Source: Pseudomonadota bacterium
GTDB lineage: Bacteria; Myxococcota; Myxococcia; Myxococcales; Myxococcaceae
Assembly: GCA_023424585.1 (NCBI GenBank)
Contig: JAFADT010000053.1
Coordinates: forward strand, 1-7,608
Direction: 5' to 3'
Length of the DNA: 7,608 nucleotides
Both the position numbers and the translations under genes were made by a program. The notes beneath the pieces were generated by a model that was not told the DNA's origin, did no database searches, and saw only the letters and a program-made list of their open reading frames with translations. Shown piece by piece: positions 5,677-7,608 of this stretch (its first letter is position 1; every line of letters starts with the position of its first letter).

Positions 5677-6405
5677 ATGGCCGTGGAATCCTCGTCCGAC
5701 CCCTTGAAGTCCGCGATGCAGGAGCTCTACCGCGCGCGCGCGGTGGAGGGACCCCTGGGGGAGAACGGCCTGCGCACCGTCTGGCACCTGTCTCCCCAGG
5801 GCGCGGAGCTGATGTCGCTGGTGGACGAGGACGGCCGGGTGCGCCGCCAGGAGCTCACGCTGCTGGATGAGCACTGCATCTGGGCCAGCGGCCAGGGCGT
5901 GCGCACCGGCCGGGTGGAGGGCGGCGCGGCGCGCCCCGTGTCCACGGAGGTGCGCGCGGACCCGGAGCTGGTGCCCCAGCGGCTGGTGCGCGCCGCGCAG
6001 GCGCTCGCCACCTACGAGGGCCACGACCGTTACATCCTGCACATGCAGCGCGTGCTGGCGCTGGCGAGAGAGGGGTTGGAGATGTCCAGCGTCACGTCAC
6101 CGGAGCGTCGGGGGGAGCGCCTGGCGGAGCACCCGGGCCGGGGGCCCGGCGCGCGCGACACCGTCCCCACCCGCGCCGTGACCCTCGCGCCGGTGACGCC
6201 GCCAGAGGTCGTCCCGGCCGCCGCGCCCGCGCGGGAGGTGGCTCCGGAGCCGGAGCCGGTGGTGCTGCGGTACGGTCAGCCGCTGCCCAACGAGGTCGTG
6301 CCCCCGGTGGTGCGCAAGTCGGAGGGGCTGGTGATGGTGGCCGTCTTCGGCTTCGCCCTCGTGGTGGGGCTCGTCATGCTGTACGTGCTGATGCGGGGAG
6401 CCTGA
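5677..6405 (+). CDS. Tail-anchored membrane protein of unknown function
   Basis: The product is 242 aa. Residues 1-135 form a soluble, mainly helical domain (MQELYRARAVEGPLGENG..., HRYILHMQRVL-like helices) that I cannot assign to a family. A Pro/Ala/Glu-rich linker follows (about 140-215), and a single hydrophobic helix lies at the extreme C-terminus (about 218-238) with MRGA after it. There is no signal peptide. The protein is therefore probably tail-anchored, with its N-terminal domain in the cytoplasm. The gene diverges from the 253 aa gene. Its last 32 bases overlap the convergent membrane-protein gene on the other strand. No ribosome site precedes the ATG. Start choice is supported by the TAnnnT element nine bases upstream and by the codon pattern beginning there. 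The function is unknown. Confidence 0.72.
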   Translation: MAVESSSDPLKSAMQELYRARAVEGPLGENGLRTVWHLSPQGAELMSLVDEDGRVRRQELTLLDEHCIWASGQGVRTGRVEGGAARPVSTEVRADPELVPQRLVRAAQALATYEGHDRYILHMQRVLALAREGLEMSSVTSPERRGERLAEHPGRGPGARDTVPTRAVTLAPVTPPEVVPAAAPAREVAPEPEPVVLRYGQPLPNEVVPPVVRKSEGLVMVAVFGFALVVGLVMLYVLMRGA

Positions 6406-7351
6406 GCCGCACGGGCGAGTGCTCGCCCATCAGGTGCGTGACGTCCGCGTCGGTGGGCACGCGGCCGGACGTCCTCCGGCCGGTGGTGACGCGCTCCGGG
6501 CCCAGCGTGGTGTGCAGCGGGTGCGCGTCCAGCAGCAGCAGCACGGCCACCGCGGCGGTGAGCACCAGGCCGCCCACCCACTCCAGCGCGCGCGCGCGCC
6601 GGGCCTCCCGCGCGCGGTACGTCAGCAGCCAGCTGAAGCCCACCACCAGCAGGCACGAGAAGCAGCCCCAGCGCACCGTGCGCAGCCGCGCCGCCTGCGC
6701 CATGCCCTCCGCCATCAGGTCCGGGCGGAGCGCGCCGGGCGCCCGCGCCAGCCGCGCCAGCAGCGTGAAGAGCTGGTGCGCCTCCAGCGTGCCCACCACC
6801 GCCATGCCCGCCAGCGCCGCGGACACCAGGCTGCCCAGCAGCAGGCTGCGGCGCGTCAGGTCCTGCCCCACGCCCCTGGTGTGGTGGCGCGCCATGCCCA
6901 GCGCCACGGACAGCGCGCCCAGCAGCATCGCGCTCGTCCAGGCGCCCAGCAGGCGGGGGGCCATGGCCTTGCCCAGCCCGGCCGTCAGCGCGATGCCCGC
7001 GTCCGAGGCGGACACCAGCGGCAGCGCCGCCTGCACCCGCTCCAGCAGCACCTCCGTGCCCAGCAGGCCCAGCGTCCACGGCACCGTGGCCATGCCCACC
7101 ATCACCGCCAGCGGCACCGTCCGCCCCAACAGGGTGGAGCCCGCCGCCAGGGTGAGCAGCGGCACCTCCACCACCAGCGTCACGCCCAGCAGCACGGAGA
7201 AGGGCCCCGCGGAGGCCACCACGCTCAACAGCCCCGCGGGACTCCCCAGGAGCGCGGGCAGCGCGCCCCCCAGCACGCACACCGTGGTGGGGACGGCCAG
7301 CGCCACGACGAACAGCCCGGGCGCGAGGTGAGGTCTGACTGGAACAAGCAT
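6374..7351 (-). CDS. Polytopic inner-membrane protein of unknown function
   Basis: The product is 325 aa with about seven hydrophobic helices, roughly at 12-34, 40-71 (long, perhaps two), 78-98, 134-154, 169-188, 227-244 and 257-274. A polar cytoplasmic or periplasmic tail follows (about 280-325). Loops are Arg-rich around 154-168 and 245-256 (TYRAREARRARA), which would place those on the cytoplasmic side. No transporter or enzyme motif was recognised. The segment SASDAGIALTAGLGKAMAP before helix 4 loosely resembles proton-channel proteins of the TolQ/MotA type, but this is weak. The ATG at 7351 has no ribosome site, and the first codons (CTT GTT CCA ... AGA CCT) are less GC-rich than the rest. 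Alternative frames over the same DNA give low-complexity Gln/His/Arg-rich sequence and are rejected. The 3' end overlaps the convergent gene by 32 bases. Confidence 0.72.
   Translation of the reverse strand: MLVPVRPHLAPGLFVVALAVPTTVCVLGGALPALLGSPAGLLSVVASAGPFSVLLGVTLVVEVPLLTLAAGSTLLGRTVPLAVMVGMATVPWTLGLLGTEVLLERVQAALPLVSASDAGIALTAGLGKAMAPRLLGAWTSAMLLGALSVALGMARHHTRGVGQDLTRRSLLLGSLVSAALAGMAVVGTLEAHQLFTLLARLARAPGALRPDLMAEGMAQAARLRTVRWGCFSCLLVVGFSWLLTYRAREARRARALEWVGGLVLTAAVAVLLLLDAHPLHTTLGPERVTTGRRTSGRVPTDADVTHLMGEHSPVRLRLPASARTA
6413..6482 (+). terminator. Two hairpins after the tail-anchored protein gene, inside the convergent gene
   Basis: Seven bases after the + strand stop is GGGCGA-GTGC-TCGCCC (6413-6428), a six-pair perfect stem with a four-base loop. 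A second hairpin follows at 6462-6482: CGGCCGGA and TCCGGCCG form eight perfect pairs around a five-base loop. Neither has a T-run. Both also code for the C-terminus of the minus-strand gene. They could stop + strand transcription before it runs far into the opposing gene, but GC-rich coding DNA makes such stems fairly often. Confidence 0.3.
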
Positions 7352-7359
7352 TTCCAGTG

Positions 7360-7388
7360 AGAATAGGGGGCCTGTGATTCCTTGTAAT
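7360..7388 (-). promoter_or_regulatory. Candidate sigma-70-type promoter for the polytopic membrane protein
   Basis: On the minus strand, ATTACA (7383-7388) and TATTCT (7360-7365) are separated by exactly 17 bases. Each matches the TTGACA/TATAAT consensus at four of six positions. The -35 hexamer begins directly after the stop of the upstream gene, whose TGA is at 7389-7391. The -10 ends eight bases before the ATG at 7351, so the transcript would begin almost at the start codon. This is the best promoter-like match in the window and lies in a locally AT-rich patch. Confidence 0.45.
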
Positions 7389-7608
7389 TCAGACGGGGGG
7401 ACGTCCCACGAGCCAGTACACGACAGAGCAGAAGGCGCCGGCCACGGGCGCGAGCACGATGCCCCAGAGGAGCGTCTGGCCGCAGTCCGCGCCCTCGCAG
7501 CCGATGCGCCCGTAGGCGAGCACGCCGCCGGTGAGCAAGGGCAGGTGCATGCCCGCGATGAACAGGCCCAGGCCGCGCAGCACGAGCCCGCGGTACCAGG
7601 GCCGCGTC
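7389..7608 (-). CDS. Small membrane protein, 5' end beyond the window
   Basis: The frame is open from the right edge to a TGA at 7389-7391, giving at least 72 residues (TRPWYRGLVLRGLG... to ...VGRPPV). Two hydrophobic helices are visible: LFIAGMHLPLLTGGVLAYG, and a second one around LLWGIVLAPVAGAFCSVVYWLVG. Between them is a short loop with two Cys (IGCEGADCGQ) that could form a disulfide or bind metal. A GTG at 7583 could start the gene, but WYRG and the upstream codons look coding, so the true start probably lies just outside. Stop-to-start distance to the polytopic gene is 37 bases, occupied by a promoter candidate. I do not recognise the family. Confidence 0.55.
   Translation of the reverse strand, partial: TRPWYRGLVLRGLGLFIAGMHLPLLTGGVLAYGRIGCEGADCGQTLLWGIVLAPVAGAFCSVVYWLVGRPPV

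Noticed and set aside
6419..7360. Plus-strand open frames of about 300 codons and a second minus frame over the polytopic membrane gene
   Set aside because: They give Gln/His/Arg-rich, Ser/Arg-rich or Gly/Ala-rich sequence. Only the minus frame 6374-7351 gives regular hydrophobic helices with charged loops.
7398..7407. Palindrome GGGACGTCCC, with a related GGACGTCC at 6467-6474
   Set aside because: Both lie within coding sequence, and short GC-rich palindromes are expected at this base composition. Two copies flanking one gene are not enough evidence for a site.
1..7608. CRISPR, toxin-antitoxin, insertion sequence or defence system
   Set aside because: I found no direct repeat arrays, transposase motifs, terminal inverted repeats, nuclease or ATPase motifs, and no base-composition break suggesting recent transfer.

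Overview
The window is very GC-rich with strong GC bias at third codon positions. Overlapping stop/start junctions, PDAG-rich linkers and many lineage-type hypothetical proteins suggest a myxobacterium (Myxococcota, Myxococcus/Corallococcus-like). This placement is inferred from composition and style, not from a marker gene. No rRNA, tRNA, CRISPR array, insertion sequence or defence island is visible.

Layout. Positions 1-141 hold the last 46 codons of an unrecognised gene. A 100-base leader (142-241) with two dyads follows. A tightly overlapping + strand operon then runs from 242 to 4243. It encodes three TadE/TadG-type minor pseudopilin-like proteins (264, 512 and 326 aa), then a 237 aa secreted protein that starts at TTG inside the preceding stop region. 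The operon ends against a convergent minus-strand pair (4254-4808 and 4811-5572) of unrecognised soluble proteins, with a shared hairpin between the two stop codons. Divergent from that pair is a 242 aa tail-anchored membrane protein (5677-6405). Its 3' end overlaps a convergent polytopic membrane protein (6374-7351, minus). The window ends inside another small minus-strand membrane protein (7389-7608, truncated by the edge).

How it works together. The first operon probably supplies minor subunits of a Tad/Flp-like pilus or related surface apparatus. The first and third proteins carry a prepilin-type G|Q-x-x-V-E site followed by a single membrane helix. The second has the same architecture but Leu in place of the +5 Glu. 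All three have large extracytoplasmic domains. The secreted fourth protein is a likely partner. The ATPase, the secretin, the TadB/C platform, the major pilin and the prepilin peptidase are not in this window. The genes at 5572, 5677 and 7351 lack a Shine-Dalgarno sequence. Each instead has a TAnnnT hexamer 8-10 nt upstream of its ATG, a pattern that suggests leaderless transcripts.
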